Source: Epiperipatus broadwayi
Lineage: Eukaryota; Onychophora; Udeonychophora; Euonychophora; Peripatidae
Length of the DNA: 64,000 nt
Assembly: GCA_028023455.1 (NCBI GenBank)
Contig: JAQFVV010006341.1
Location: forward strand, 624,001 to 688,000
Direction: 5' to 3'
Below are positions 25,001-40,000 of the stretch, piece by piece. The notes under the pieces are model-generated. The model was given only the letters and a program-made list of their open reading frames with translations. It did no database searches and was not told the DNA's origin. The stretch's first letter is position 1. Each line of letters opens with the position of its first letter. A program made the position numbers and the translations under genes.

Positions 25001-28000
25001 ACTGATTATAAAAGATTTGCTTTCAAGAGATAGTATGCCAACGTGAAGATAACGGTAAATGCTTTAAGAGATTATATCTAAATCAATTTCATAATAAACC
25101 ACAATTGTGTTATTAAATTGAACAAGTTCAAAGAATTAATATAAATAGAATCAAACTTCTTTTTAACAGATTTGCTTTTCAGAAAACTTTATCTAATTCA
25201 ATGAAAAAAAAAAAACTTGAAAGGAATTGCCCAAGATTACAAAAAAATTGATAACATTATAACTTGTAAATAAAAAAAAAAAAATTTATATGAGAAACTG
25301 TTTTACAAAAGCTACAATTAGAGAGATTTATACTATGTGACTTAAAAGTAATAAAACACAGGAAGCACTTAAAACATTGAATAAAAATGGATTAAACCTT
25401 TCTGCACTGACAGTTGTGAGACCATTCACTTCAGATAAATAGTGATGATTATTTCTAATCATTCATTAGGCTAAAGATTATCATACCATTCCTATTAATC
25501 TGTTTTTTAATTTAATATAAACTCATGGAACAAATCCAAATTCACCTCATATTCTATTTGTGATCTTTTAAAATTATATACTTAAAGTCAGATCAGCATG
25601 AAATGATTGGGGGGGGGGGGTAAATATCTTTTTTCATATGTTTCAAGAACTTTGTGATAGAATTAAGTTTTAAGTAAACTAAAAATGATAACCAAACCAC
25701 GCACAAACTTATTTATAAATTTTGATTTATTATAATATGACCTTACAATAATATACTCCACCGTTTCGACTATATTATTTTATAGTCTTTATCAAGGAAC
25801 AGATAAAAAAAATACATAAAAACAATAAATACAAATATTCCATAATACATATAACAAAATACAAATACCTTAAACGTCTTCTAACAAACAATTTTAACTT
25901 TTCATTACGTTCATTTCTTAAATACCTTTCTTAAAAAAATTCCCTATAATTATTTAATATGTAAATTAATACACTATACACATCTGCACATATATATTTT
26001 TTAAGTAAATCAATCTATTATGCTCTTTCTTTCAATTAACATCCTATTCATTACAGATTTCATTATTATAAATTGCTTCTTTTATAATGCTTTCATAATA
26101 CGATCTAATACATTCCAAAGGTTCTATTGTAAAATCTTTATGTTTAAATTTTCTCATATGACCATAGATTGTGTTTGTTATTTTTTAATTTATTTGTATT
26201 ACTATTAACTTGGATATTGAAGTTTTTAAGAATCATTATCAAGTATTATCAATCCACTAAAGGATGAAGGTCTCTCCAAGTTCAATCCATCTACTCCGAT
26301 CTTTAGCTTCTCTTCTCCACATCACCCCTGCACACTTTATTTCATCCATCCATCTCACATGTGGTCTCTTTCTGGGTCTTTTACAATCTCTTGGAATTCA
26401 GTTTTAAGATTTCAATTGTCCATCTATTATTATCTCTTCTAGCAATAAGTCCAGCCCAACTCCACTCAAGTCTTTTAATTTTTTCAATGACATCAGTAAT
26501 ACCTGTTTGTTCTCTTACCCATATATTGTGTTTTCGATCTCTTCTTGTTACTCCTAACATGCATATTTGTAAATATGGATATTCCAATTGGGGTTTGATA
26601 TGTTTTTGAAGAAAAATATGAACGATTATGGACATAATATGGGTATATGTATTAATAATTTAAAAGGACATTTTACAGACAATTTATAATTTAAAAAATG
26701 GGTTGGTGTGATTAACAAATGGATAAAATGCAAATTGACAATTATAAAAATAACAATGACTATTACATTTTAAAAAATGTGTTTGATTAATAATGTAATT
26801 CCTAAGTTTATTTATTTAAAGAAATTTGTAATATTTTTTGGTGTTAAGTATGTATTTAAATGGGAAGAGAAATTGTTCAAAAAATTTATAAATTGGTATA
26901 TAAAAGGAAGTTTGAGATATTATATACTATTAGGAGTATACATAATTTGATAAGATTAATTACAATTAGTGAATAATGTGAGTTAAAATATATTTTTATT
27001 AGGAACATGTGATATTTAAAAAAAAAGGGTTTCAGAAAGGCATACTAAAAAATTTAATGATTTGTTAGTTAATAAGAATAAAAATAATAAGATATTAGTA
27101 ATTATAAAAACATAAAAGGGAAAAAAAAAATTGTCGTTAATATAAAATGGATATATTAAAAAGGGGTTTAAATTATGTGCCAATGAGTAATTATTGTATT
27201 AAAAAACAAATTATTGAAATTAAGGTAAAAATGTAATTAATTGAATGTAAATGTAATAATGTTTTAAATGGTAATGTTAAGAATAAGGAATTTTTAATAA
27301 ATGATTTAAGCAGACAAAACTCTACATATTGCCACTCAATGCAAGCCAGAGTAATCAATCGATGCCAGAAGGCTTGTGCATAAAATCCCCATCTAGTGCC
27401 TACTCATGCATTGATTACTCTGGCTTGCATTGAGTGGCAATACGTATAGAGAGTTTTGCCTGTTTTAATAACAGTTATAAGCAAGCATAAGAAATGGCGA
27501 TCATGTGATGTTTATTGGCTTAAAATGATTTAAGATTTGTAATTAAAAATTTGGAATTCGATTTGAAAAAGAAAAGAATAATAATTGTGATTATAAAGAA
27601 TGGGATATTTATTAAGGATATAAAGAATAAATATAGGGATTTGTAATTTTTAAAAGGTGATAAAACTTTCAAGTGTAGTTATTTTAAATAGAGAGGAATA
27701 TAATGAAAAAATGTTGAATTTATTGAAGAAAGAAGGTTTAGAAATGATAAATAGAGATGAGATTATGTTAATGAATAAAAAAGTTAATAAAAATATTAGT
27801 AATAATGTGTGAAAAAGGTTATATGGATAAATCAGATATGTTTAGATTAAAAAGAATATAAAATGTGCAAAAATATATGGTTTACCTAAAATTCATAAGG
27901 TATTCCAATGAGGCCAATTATTAATAATTATAATGCCTATTATGAAAATATTTTGAAAGAAATTTATAGAAAGATCATCATTGTCAACCATTATCAATCC

Positions 28001-31000
28001 ACTGTAGAATGATCCCTCGAAGTTCAATCCACTTTCTCATGTACTCTCTTTCTGGGTTTTTTACAATCTCTTGGAATTGTCCATTTATTATCATTTCTTC
28101 TAGAAATATGTCCAGCCCAACTCCACTTCAGATTTTTAATTCTTCCAACGATGTCAGTAACACTTGTTTGTTCTTTTACCCATATATTGCATTTTTGATC
28201 TCTTCTTGTTACTCCCAACATGTATCTCTCCATACTTCTTTGAATGGTCTGAAGTCCCTGTATTGCTTTTCTATTAAGTATTGAAGTTTCAGATCATAAT
28301 TAAAAACTCGTAGAACATATTTATTAAAAACCTTCCTTTTCAAACACATAGGCATATTTTCTTTTAGTATTAAATTATTTTTACCAAACCACTCCAACCA
28401 AGTTTAATTCTATGATTAATTTCATCCATTATGTTTCCATCAGTAGTAATAATCTGACCAAGATATTTGTAGTTGTTAACTTCTTCTAACTCATCATAAT
28501 CAATCTTTATTTTCATCTTTTGAGAAAATCCATTGTTCATTACTTTAGTCTTTTTAACATTTTCCTTTAATCCTACTTTCTTACTTTCATCTGATAATTC
28601 TTGTAACATTTACTGAAGCTCTTAAGTATTATTTGCAAAAACAACTACATCATCTGCAAAATCTAAATGACTTAAATAATCTCCATTTACTTTTATTCTT
28701 TTAGCTTCCATTTTAATCCACAAAATATTTCTTTCAGCACTACTGTAAAAAGTTTTGAAGATATGGAGTCGCCCTGCCTTACAGCCTTCTCAATGTTAAC
28801 CTTCCTAGTACCATTATGTAATCTAATTGTTGCTGTTGCATTTTTATATACTTCAGAATATAACAATATCCTGGGTCTATACCTTAATGATCCAATGCTT
28901 TAATCACTGAAGAAATGCTTATACAATCAAATGCCTTTTCATAAACTATAAATTCAAAGCATAATGGCAACTCATATTCATTGGTCCATTCTATGACTTC
29001 TCTCAATACTTGGATATAATCTATTGGACCACTTTTAAATCCAGCTTGTTCTCTTGGTTGGTTGAAATCCAATGTTTACTGTAAACGAATTGTAACTATC
29101 TTGGTAAAAAATTTGAATAAAACTGATAAGAGGATGATAGGTCTGCAATTTCTAATATCTTCTTTATCATCTTTTTTAAATATTAATACTGCATTCTTCC
29201 AGTCATCTGGGACATCTTTATCATTTAGACATTTGGTATATAACTTTACCAAAATTTTTTGTGTTTCTTCATCTGCTTTTTTTAATATACCGATTATAAT
29301 TCCATCATTATCTGGAGCTTTTCCTTTCTTCATAAATTTAATTGTACGTCTCACTTCTTCATTTAAAATTCTGGGCAATTCAAAAGATATAATAGATGTA
29401 GGAGGTACTTGTTCTTTGTTACTATATAATTCTTGACAGAACTCTTCTACCCATTTCATGATGTCATCTCTCTTTTTAATAATAGTTCCATCTTTTTTTT
29501 CTTCTTACCAATACCAAAATATTGTTTTCCACTCTTGAAATTTTTATTCTTTTTCTATAGCTTTCCTTCATAGTTCACAATTATACTTTCTTATATCATT
29601 ATCAACTCTTTTTTGCATCATTTTACAAAATTCGAAATATTCAATCCTTTTTAATGCTGAATCATTTTTATATATCTTCATATTCCTTTTTTTCTTCATA
29701 AATTCTCTAGTCTCAGTAGAAATTTTATTGGTCAATTGCTGCTTTTTTCTACCAGCTATCTTTGTTGAAGTTTTTAAAAGTATATCAGTTATTTTATTAG
29801 TTTCATTCAAATCTATACCAATAATCACATAGTAATAACAGTTGCCACAACAAGAACATATGGAATGGACATTAGGAATTTGCCCTGCTCGGTTCATTTA
29901 AGACCTCCTAGAGAAATCAAAGGGTCTCTTTTCAGTTAACAGTGTTAATAATTTTAGACAGTTTGTTAATAAAGTGAATAAATTTTTAAAAAATAAAGAT
30001 TTAAGAATGTGTATTTTGTAAAATTAATATTATTAGTATATAAATATTGATCTGGAATAAGGTTATAGAATTATATATAAGGGATAGGAAGTTAAATTAA
30101 AAATAGAGAGTTTTCAATTATATAAAATTTTGGTCATATATTGTAAGGAACTTATTTTTAAGTATGGAAGTAGTTTTTGTAAACAAAAAGAGGAATTAAG
30201 TATGGGAAATAGTTTAAGTGGATTTTTAGTAGTAGTGTATATGTGTAATTTTGAAAAATAATATTTTGTTTATAATAATAATAGGCCCATTTTTTATGTA
30301 TGGTATGTAGATGATTATTTTTTGCTGTTTAACGGAAATAAGAAAAAAGAGATATTTTTTTGAAATATATAACTAGTAAATAGGATAAAATTAAATTTCC
30401 TATGGAAAAATAAAATGTTACTATTATTAAGCATATGGATGTTAGAATTAAAAAAATAAATAATAATAATAGGATATTAATAGAAACTTTTGTTCATAGA
30501 GAAAAAAAACATTTTTTGGTATGTTAAATAATTGTTTTTCAAATATTGATAATAATTGTTAATAATAGGATTCATAGGGCAACTAAATTATATTCAAAGG
30601 AAGATTTATTAAAAAGTGAAACTAATATGATAAAATATGAATGTAATTCTTAGGGAGAATATTAATGGTTTGATTTGTAATAAAAATATTGAAAAAATGA
30701 ATAAGAGGATAAGGTTAAATAATAATAATAAATAATTTATGTTGGTTTCAATATTTCAAAAGGTTTTGTTAATTAAAATTAGGAAATTATTTAATATGAT
30801 TAATAAAAAATATAATGTTATTATTTGTCTTGTTTATAAAAAGAAAAAATGTTTAAATTTGTAAATTAATAATGATAATGATTGTAACAATTTCAAAGCT
30901 ATGAATTTGGTTTGTATTATAAAATGTTTAGATCATTTTAAAGATAATAAAAAATATCATATAGTGGAACTATAAAGAATAAAATTGGCAACAAGATTAA

Positions 31001-34000
31001 AACAGCATTTAAATGAAAAAAATTCTGCAGTTTGTGAGTAAATTTAAACAAATATTTTAAAATAGAACCTTTGGAATGTATTCAATCGTATTACGAAAGC
31101 ATTATGAAAGAAGGAATTTATATTAATGAAATGAAACATGTAATGAATAGATGTTAATTGAAAAAACTAGTATAATAGGTTGATTTAATTAAATAATTAT
31201 AGGGAATTTTTTTAAGAAAGGTATTTAAGAAACGAATGTAATGAAAAGTTAAGATTGTTTGTTAGAAGAGATATTTGTATTTTGTTATATGTACTATGGA
31301 ATATTTGTATTTATTGTTTTTTATGTATTTTTAGCTGTTCCTTAATTAAATTACAAAATAATATAGTCGAAACATTGGAGTATATTATTGTACACTATAA
31401 TAGATCATATTATAATAAATCAAAATTCATAAATAAGTTTGTGCGTGGATTGTATATATTTTGAAATTAATGGGCTATTTTTAAAATAGAAGACTTGTTA
31501 TTTTTTAATTTATTTAAAAATGAAAAATAAAGATGAATGAATTATTCCATGTATTTATATTAAATTAAAAACAAGATATATTAATTTCTAACTGGGTTTA
31601 ATATTTATATCTGGGCTGGGAAAGATACGATAATCTCTAGCTTGATAAATATGGTTTCAAAGCTGCGAGTACAGAATGTTTGGCAATCAAAGTGAAATAA
31701 TTCGCTATTAATAAATACTGAACAAATGATAAAAATATGTGTAAGAGATTATGACCTGAGTCATTTTAAAAAGACTGGTTCAGTATGAAATACATTTTGA
31801 AGACTATTTGTTGTTTCATGTGTTTTTATTCACATATTTTAAGAATATGTGGTAGTATGGAAGTTTTAAGTATATCTAAAAACGATATATATGGAAAAAG
31901 AGAAATCAAGTTGAATTGATTTTTACACATGTTTATATTAAATTAAAAAAACATAAATATTAATCTTTAACTGAGTTTAAGATTTATATCTGGACTAGGA
32001 CTGATTTAAGTAATGATATCAAAGTTGTTAGTGCAGAAATATTGATCAAATGGTGAAATCATGTGTAAAAAATGTTAGTTCAGCTTGAATGCATCTTGGG
32101 AGTAATTTATCTTTTTTGGATGTCTAAATAGAAAATGTAATTATGATGAGAAAATGGATATATAGTAAGAAATAGAAGAATGATAAAAAAATTTTAAACA
32201 GATTCTAAAGAAGAAAGTGTATAAAAAAAACAAAAACATGAAATTCCACTGTTCATGAAAAGGAAGAAGATATGGCCTGAAAAACGAGATCTGCCTTTGA
32301 TCAGACAATGGTTTAAAAAAAAGGCAAAACTAATTTCCTTACCTTAATATAATTCTTCTTAACAGTTCTGAAATTTATACTTAAAATATCAAACAGTAAA
32401 GTAATAATTAATTTTTTTATGTAATGAGTGAATGATTCATTCAAAAGGATACTTCCCTGGCTTATCAACTCCAATTTTGTAATCGGGAAAACTCTGGCAA
32501 GGATGAAAGTTAAAACAAAAGACTAATCCAGCTCGTTCAAAGATGACGATTTTATCAGATTCATGCTTACAGCTAATATAGGCCTGCAAAAAAGATCAAG
32601 AATGGTTCATAAGTTTTGATATTATATATATATATAAAAGTTCATTTTAAGAATAAAAATATAAATAAAATAAGTAAGCAATATATTATAACATAAAAGA
32701 AAAAGGAAATGCTAAACAAAATCCAAAAATCACACACACACACACATATACACCTTTTAGTGGATCTACTACTATAATGATGCTATATAATCTTATAACC
32801 TAGTTCTAAGAATAAGTATTTTGTTTTTAGTTTACTTTTAGATAACTTTTTAGAGCTCTATCATCATCATTTATAAATTATTACAGTTATCCCAACATGT
32901 CTTCCAGTGGATTGCATGATTTCTCAGAGCATATGTTTGAAATGAGTTAGAAAAGCAAAACAAACTAAATTGATTAATAACAGATAATTTATTTACAATC
33001 AATAAAGATAATAAATATAATACCTATTATTAAAAACAATAATTATGAATATTAAAACTTAAACTTATGATAAATATAATTACAAAATCTTACCAACTAT
33101 CTTAAATTTATAAATTAAACTATAGTTTTCTGCAGATATCATTCTTTTACTATATATATGAATAAGTCTTTAGTAATTAATCTATTAAGGATGGTGTTTG
33201 TCCTCTTTGACTATGTGACGATAGATAGAGTATTTGGTAGATCTTATGGCAACATTTACTTCTTTCCTTATAACATGGTTTTCTTCATTAAAGCAGATGT
33301 CGTGATATATGCAATTTCAATGTTCATCTCTGGATCCGACTGCAGTCCAGGCATTTTGACTGAGCACATATAGTAGATAGTCCTCCACTAGATGTCATCA
33401 TACTTGCCATGGTGAACGGAATATTTAAAAAAATACTTTAAAACATATAGTTATTGAAACTACTCAGTTGAAAATTGTTTTAACCAGTGGTTTCTCTTCT
33501 TTGCACTTCTTGAGTTAAGGCTTAAAATAGAATGCCTGCCATTGTTTTTATTTTCTGACCTATTTATACCTGTTTTTGTTTTTCACAACTATTACATACT
33601 CAAGTATGTTTTCCAAAAACATCTCAATCACTTTTATCAAAAAAACAGCTCAGTAATAAATTACAAGAATAAATAATCATTTTATAACATGTTGTGAAAC
33701 AAATATTTGTATATATACTTTTAAATCGTATGATTATTTTATAAATAACTAAAAAATAGTATATATATATGAAGCAATAGGAAAAACCAAAACTCAATTC
33801 TAACTTCCTTAATTTTAGTATCCCCATAAATTTCAACAATATATTTAGATTGGCCATTCAATTTGTTATAGGATAAAGTAAATTATTTATTCAAAACCCC
33901 ATCCAAAAGGCAAATCTGAAAGAGTCACAAAATATTTTACATTTTCATAAACTCTGCAATGCAAATTCATTTGCGCAGCACTAAAACTAATTTTGTTTTC

Positions 34001-37000
34001 TTCCTTTACACGAATTATAATCTTACTGTTTTTCAATTTTACAAAATTTATTTATTTTACTAAATATTTAATAGTATGATTAAAATGAGCAGACTAATTT
34101 TTCTTTCAATTTTTTAAACCAGTGTATTTAAGTAATGCGTATTTATATCTAATGATCACACGCAATTTCTATATTTATTATTCTTTATAAGTTTTTTATT
34201 AAACGTTTTTTTTTTTTTTTTTGGACAGGCAGCTTTGTAATGTAACTTGCTATAATATATTTATATATCAATTTTGATGATTGAATCACAATTATATAAT
34301 GCCATCTACATAATTCTTTTTTGTATTATTTAAATATATTAACTGAGCAAATTAACAATCCAGAATTTTTTTTTTGTCATGCTTTAATTGACTTATATAT
34401 TCCCATAAAATAAATATGTTTTACTTCTCTTAATTACTGAGAAAAATTGTTAAAAGAAAAACGTACCAATATATATATTAAAATTGCAACATTTTATAAT
34501 TAATAATTTCATTATCTATGAAAGATTGACAAAAGTTATCTATAAAAAAGATTTTCTAAATCATATAAAGAATATGCAAATTAATTTCTTTATTAATCAT
34601 GGAGAGTTTTAGTCTTTTATCAAAGTTTCTGGAATTGATAAGAATAATTTTTCATTTTGTGAAGAATTTTCTAGGACCTTTGATATTTTCAGATAAATCT
34701 AATTCCAAAATTTTAGCTGAATGCTTTAATCGCAAGGATATTGCAGCAACAATAAAAAAGTTTAGATTACCATAATAGTTTGGGACCATACAATATACCC
34801 TCTTTCATTTATAAGGATTGTGCCAAATATATTGTGAACTCATTATATTATATACTAAATTGCTCTATAAAAAATTATACTTTTCTTAAAGTTCTCAAAT
34901 ATGTTAAAGTTATTCTGATTCATAAAATTGGTTCTAAGAAATATATAAATAACTTCAGACCTATTCTATTCTACATATTGTGGTTAAAATTTTTGAGATA
35001 TATATTAAAACTGTTGACAATGTAATTATTTTGCTCCTGCTCAACATAATTTTTTGCCAAATAGGCCAATTGAAAACAATCTCTCATTGTTTTTGATCAT
35101 GCTACAGAAAATAGGCAGAGATCAGATTATTTTTACTTTGATCTATCCTAGGCTTTTGACAAAATAAATCATAATATTTTTCTTCACAAACTGTACAGAT
35201 TATTATTAATTAAGAGCTTGTTTGAGTTATTGGTACGCTCTCTGTATTACATTTTTGTAAATACAAGCTTTAATATATTTAAACAGCATTAAACTGTTGC
35301 ACATGCGCTTTGGATTTTAACTATAAAATGAATGAATACTAACACTTCAACCACATGATAAAGTCTTTGGAAAAGATAGAATGGCCATCTATCTTTTTGA
35401 ACCCAAACGCTTTTGTATGGGCGAATCTTAAGTGTTTGAAAGTGAAAGCGTGAAGATATTAAATAATCACTTTAAATTACTTTTACATGCTTGAATGAAT
35501 GACACTAGTGAAATTTACTAGAATTTACGATACGTCATTCTTATTTGAAATTAAATGTATGTAAATAAGTAATGTCACGTTATATATGACTTGCTTTTTT
35601 TTTATTATTATAATTTTACCTTTAAAGCTTTAGCTATGCTGAGTCTATTAATAAATGATAGATCTGAATTTAGTTCAGTCCCATATAGCTGTTTAAGTTA
35701 GATAGCTGGATTCAAAGACATTTTCTTGTCCAAAAATTTCAGAGTTTCTACTTAAATATTTCGTATGAAATAAGTGCTGGATTTTGAGTTGATATTTTAG
35801 ATCTAGTGTCCGAATATTCTAGCTCTCCACTTTGAAACCAGTTGGTCTGGAGATGGGAAGGTTCTGGATAGAGAATTTAAATATTTTCTCATACCACACT
35901 TATCAATTAAGAGCTTGTTTGAGCTATTGGTACGCTCTCTGTATTACATTTTTGTAAATACAAGCTTATAAAAGTAATGTCACATTATATATGACTAGCT
36001 TTTTTGATTATTATAACTCATACAAGTATACATACATATTGAATGTGATCTATAAACTAAAAAGACTTTTATAAAATACTATTTTTATCATTTAATATTT
36101 TTTTCAATTATGGATAATTAAAATTATGGATATGGGTGGGGTGCTGGAAATGTCATGGAAAAATACTTTTTCCAAATGTGCTATGATCCCTGATAACTTT
36201 ACCAGTAAGTTCAGTACACATTGATAAAGACAGAGAGTAGCAAGGGTTTTGAATAAATAAGGTTTGCTTCTTAAATAATTTAGCTCACTATAAATAATTA
36301 ATTACTATGTCATGATGAGATAGTGGTTAGCACACTGACTGGATATATCTACAATTCAAGATTCGATCTGAGTAAAATATATTTTTTAGGTAGTTTAAGA
36401 ATCCAAAGATTCCAGGTTATATCCTAGATAAGAGTTGATATTGTGACTGTAAAATAAAAGTATAATATGATACAGTCTTCACTAGACTATGATTTGCCTT
36501 TACTTTTATTAATTGCTAAATGGCATGCATTAAATTAACTTACCTGAGGAGAAGATAACCACTTATATTGTTCTTCTAATTTATTCATCGCTCTATCAAA
36601 ATTATTCAGGAATTGGTATCTTAGTAAATGATCATCAACCAGATTCCATTGCCGTCGACAATAATGATAACTTTCATTGTTTCCTACACGGGGAAAATCA
36701 AGCCATTCAGGATGACCAAATTCATTTCCTAATTGGAAAAAAATAATCAATTCACATTATATTAATATATATATATATATGTTCAAGTTATAGTAAAAGA
36801 AAACTTACCAATAAAATTAAGATATGCTTCACCGCCTAAACTATGAGTGATTAAACGAATCATCTTATGCAGAGCAATCCCTCTGTCAATTATAGGTGAC
36901 AGTGAATTAAGTACAGACATTTCTGAATACATTTCTTTGTCCATCAACCAAAAGGCGATAGTCTTATCACCCACCAAAGCCTGATCATGACTTTCAGCAT

Positions 37001-40000
37001 AAGCGACAGTTTTTTCACCATGGCGACGATTAATTAAAGTATGAACAATGTTACCTATGTTCCAATCTTCATCTTTTTGCTCTTTAAGAAGCTAAAATTA
37101 ATTTTCTCAAATTATTTTTTTTGTAACAAATAACATATTAAAAATATTTCAAACAATAAAATTAATTATTTCAAATTACAAAAAATTTCTGAACACTATG
37201 TTGACATCTTTCGTATAAAATATTTACATCTTTAATAATATAAACAATCAATGTATTACAAACAAATAGAAATTATATACAATTATTTAAAATATATCCC
37301 AGCAATTATGAAAATTTGTGTCGGTGACTAAATCTTCATGATGATGATGATGGTTGTTAAAATTAATTACTTGAATTTAAAAGATCTTAAAAAATGCTTT
37401 TTTTATATTTAAAATAAATTACAATAATTATTTTGCTATTAACTGATAGAAGATTCTTTAATTCCTCTTGAAGGTCTTAAAGAAACCAAGCAGGACAAAT
37501 TTCTTAATGTCCATTCCAAATGCTTTTATTTTTGCAACTGTTATGATTACGTGATTATTCATGTAGTATATGAACATGGATGAGCTGCTCACCAATACGC
37601 ATTAATGAGTATGGTGATTTTATTGGCTTTTTATCGCAGATTTTAACATCAAGAAACACCGTGGTCTTTCTTTCATCTCAGTCCCTGATAATTCTTAACT
37701 GTAATCAGTTGTTTTCTTGAAGGCTGTAGAAATGTATGTGTGAATGAATTTTTTCTTTTTCTAATAGAAAGTTATAATCATTACAGTTAAAAATAAAGCC
37801 AAGGCAGTGATCGGTGGCTGAAGGCTAAGGGTGTTAACAATCTCTTAGTTGCAAATCCAGGCTGCCATTTGATGATGACATTTTATTTAGATATTTACAA
37901 CTGCAGACCACTTTCAAGTGAAGAAAAACTGCAAGAAACTTGGGAGAAAGAAATGTCTCATATTAAATACTACATTATTGGACTTTGTGAAGATGAAAAA
38001 AAAGGTGAAGAGACAATTGATTTAAAAAGTGGACATGTACTCTACTCTAAAGGCACAAAAATTGGAAATACAAGTGGAATAGGATTCGGAATAAATAAAA
38101 AGTGTAAGAACAACATTATGGAGATTGATGTTGTATCAGATAGAGTTGCAAGATTAGTTATTCAACTTAATAGTAGATATCAAATGCAGATAATTCAGGT
38201 TTAAGCCCCAACAAGTTCTCATTGTGATTACAAGGTAGAAGTTTTTTCATATGAATGTACAAAAGGCTGCTGATCAAACGAAACTTTTAAATGTCATGGG
38301 AGACTTTAATGCTAAAATTGGTAAACAATTGAAAGATGAAAGTGCTGTAAATTTGGTTATGGTGATAGAAATGAGAAAGATCATAGACTTGTTGAAAGAA
38401 AAAACTTTATATTATGAATTCTTTTTTTGAGAAAAATGTTAAAGGGAAATAAACATAGAAGCATCCAAATGAAGGTACACTAGAAATGGATTATATTTTG
38501 ACAAACAGAAAATATGTATTTTAAGAATGAAATGATCATTGATTAGTAAGATTACAAAACTAGGGAGGCAAAAAATTATTAAAAAAAACAATATCCACAG
38601 TTGATATTCCTAATCTTCAGAAACATTCCAATAAATTTAAATTAAAACTTGCAAATCATTTAAAAATATAAACGATTTTAAAGATGGTTTAAAATCAATA
38701 GGAAGATAACTGATAAACTTCTAAAAGCTGAAACAAAAATAGCTGCTACAAAAAAGCAGTAATTGGCAAATAAAATTTCTACTGAAACAACAAAATTTAT
38801 GAAGAAAAGAAGGAATATGAAAAATGATTGAATATCTTGAATTTTGTGAAATGGTGCAAAAAAGAGTTGATAATGATATAAGAAAGTATAATTGTGAACT
38901 AGCAATGAAAGCTGTAGAAAAGAATAAATATATCAAGACTGTAAAACAACATCTTGGTGTTGGTAAGAAACTTATTTCTGCAATAAGACAAAAGCTATAA
39001 CTATTACTAAAAAGAGAGATGGTATGATGAAATGTGTAGAATTCTATCAAGAATTATATAGCAATAAAGAACAAGGAAAAGTGTCACCTATAACTATATA
39101 TTTTCTGAATTGTCCAGCATTTTAAATGAAAAAGTGAGATATGCAATTAAATTTATGAAGAAGGGAAAAGTTTTAGGTAATGATAGAATTATAATCAATA
39201 TCTTAAAAGAAGCAGGAGAAGAAATAGAAAAATTTTTGATAAAGTTATATACCAAATGTCTAATGATAAAGATGGACCAGTTGATTGGAAGAATGCAGTA
39301 ATAATATTAATATTTAAAAAGGATAATAAAGAAGATATTAGAAATTACAGACCTATCTGTTTTTTTGTTAGTTTTATATAAAAATTTTGTCAAGATAATT
39401 TACAACTCATCTATAGGGAAATGAATTTCAACCAACCAAAAGAACAAGCTAGATTTAAAAGTGGTTTTAGTACAGTAAATCATATCCATGTATTGAGAGA
39501 AGTTATAGAAAGGACCAATGAATATGAGTTGCCATTATGTTTTGTATTTGTAGATTATGAGAAGATATTTGATTCTATAAGCATTTCTTCAGTGATTAAA
39601 GCATTGGATCATCAAGGTATAGACCCAAGTTATTGTCATATTCTGAAGAATATTTATAAAAATATAACAGCAACAATTAGATTACATAATAATATTAAAA
39701 AAGATTAACTTTGAGAAAGGTGTGCAGGGTGACTCAATATCTCCAAAACTTTTAACAGCAGTTTTGCAAGAAGTATTTTGTGGAAATAAAATGGTAAACT
39801 AATGGAATAAAAGTAAATGGAGATTATTTAAGTCATCTAGATTTTACAGATGATGTAGTTGTTTTTGCACATAATGCTTTAGAGTTTCACGAAATGTTGT
39901 AAAGAGTTATCAAAGAAAATAAGAAAGTAAACTAAAAATAAACATTAAAAAGATTAAAGGGATTTTCTCAAAAGAAGAAAATAAAGACTGATAATGATGA

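Larger units (their letters stand above)
26641..31448 (+). mobile_element. Penelope-like retroelement, decayed and interrupted
   Basis: Broken frames follow the Penelope-type order: a [11 protein letters not shown]-like block (about 27170), [19 protein letters not shown] (about 27680), YGLPKIHK (about 27880) then [10 protein letters not shown] one frame away, the catalytic YVDD (30304-30315) in [14 protein letters not shown], and a C-terminal stretch with [15 protein letters not shown] (31060-31120) that may be the end of a GIY-YIG nuclease. A foldback insert (27310-27523) and an antisense LINE (27978-29905) interrupt it; reading frames resume on the far side of each. Many frameshifts and stops make it dead. 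The right end 31038-31448 is repeated inverted at 25697-26157. Confidence 0.75.
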
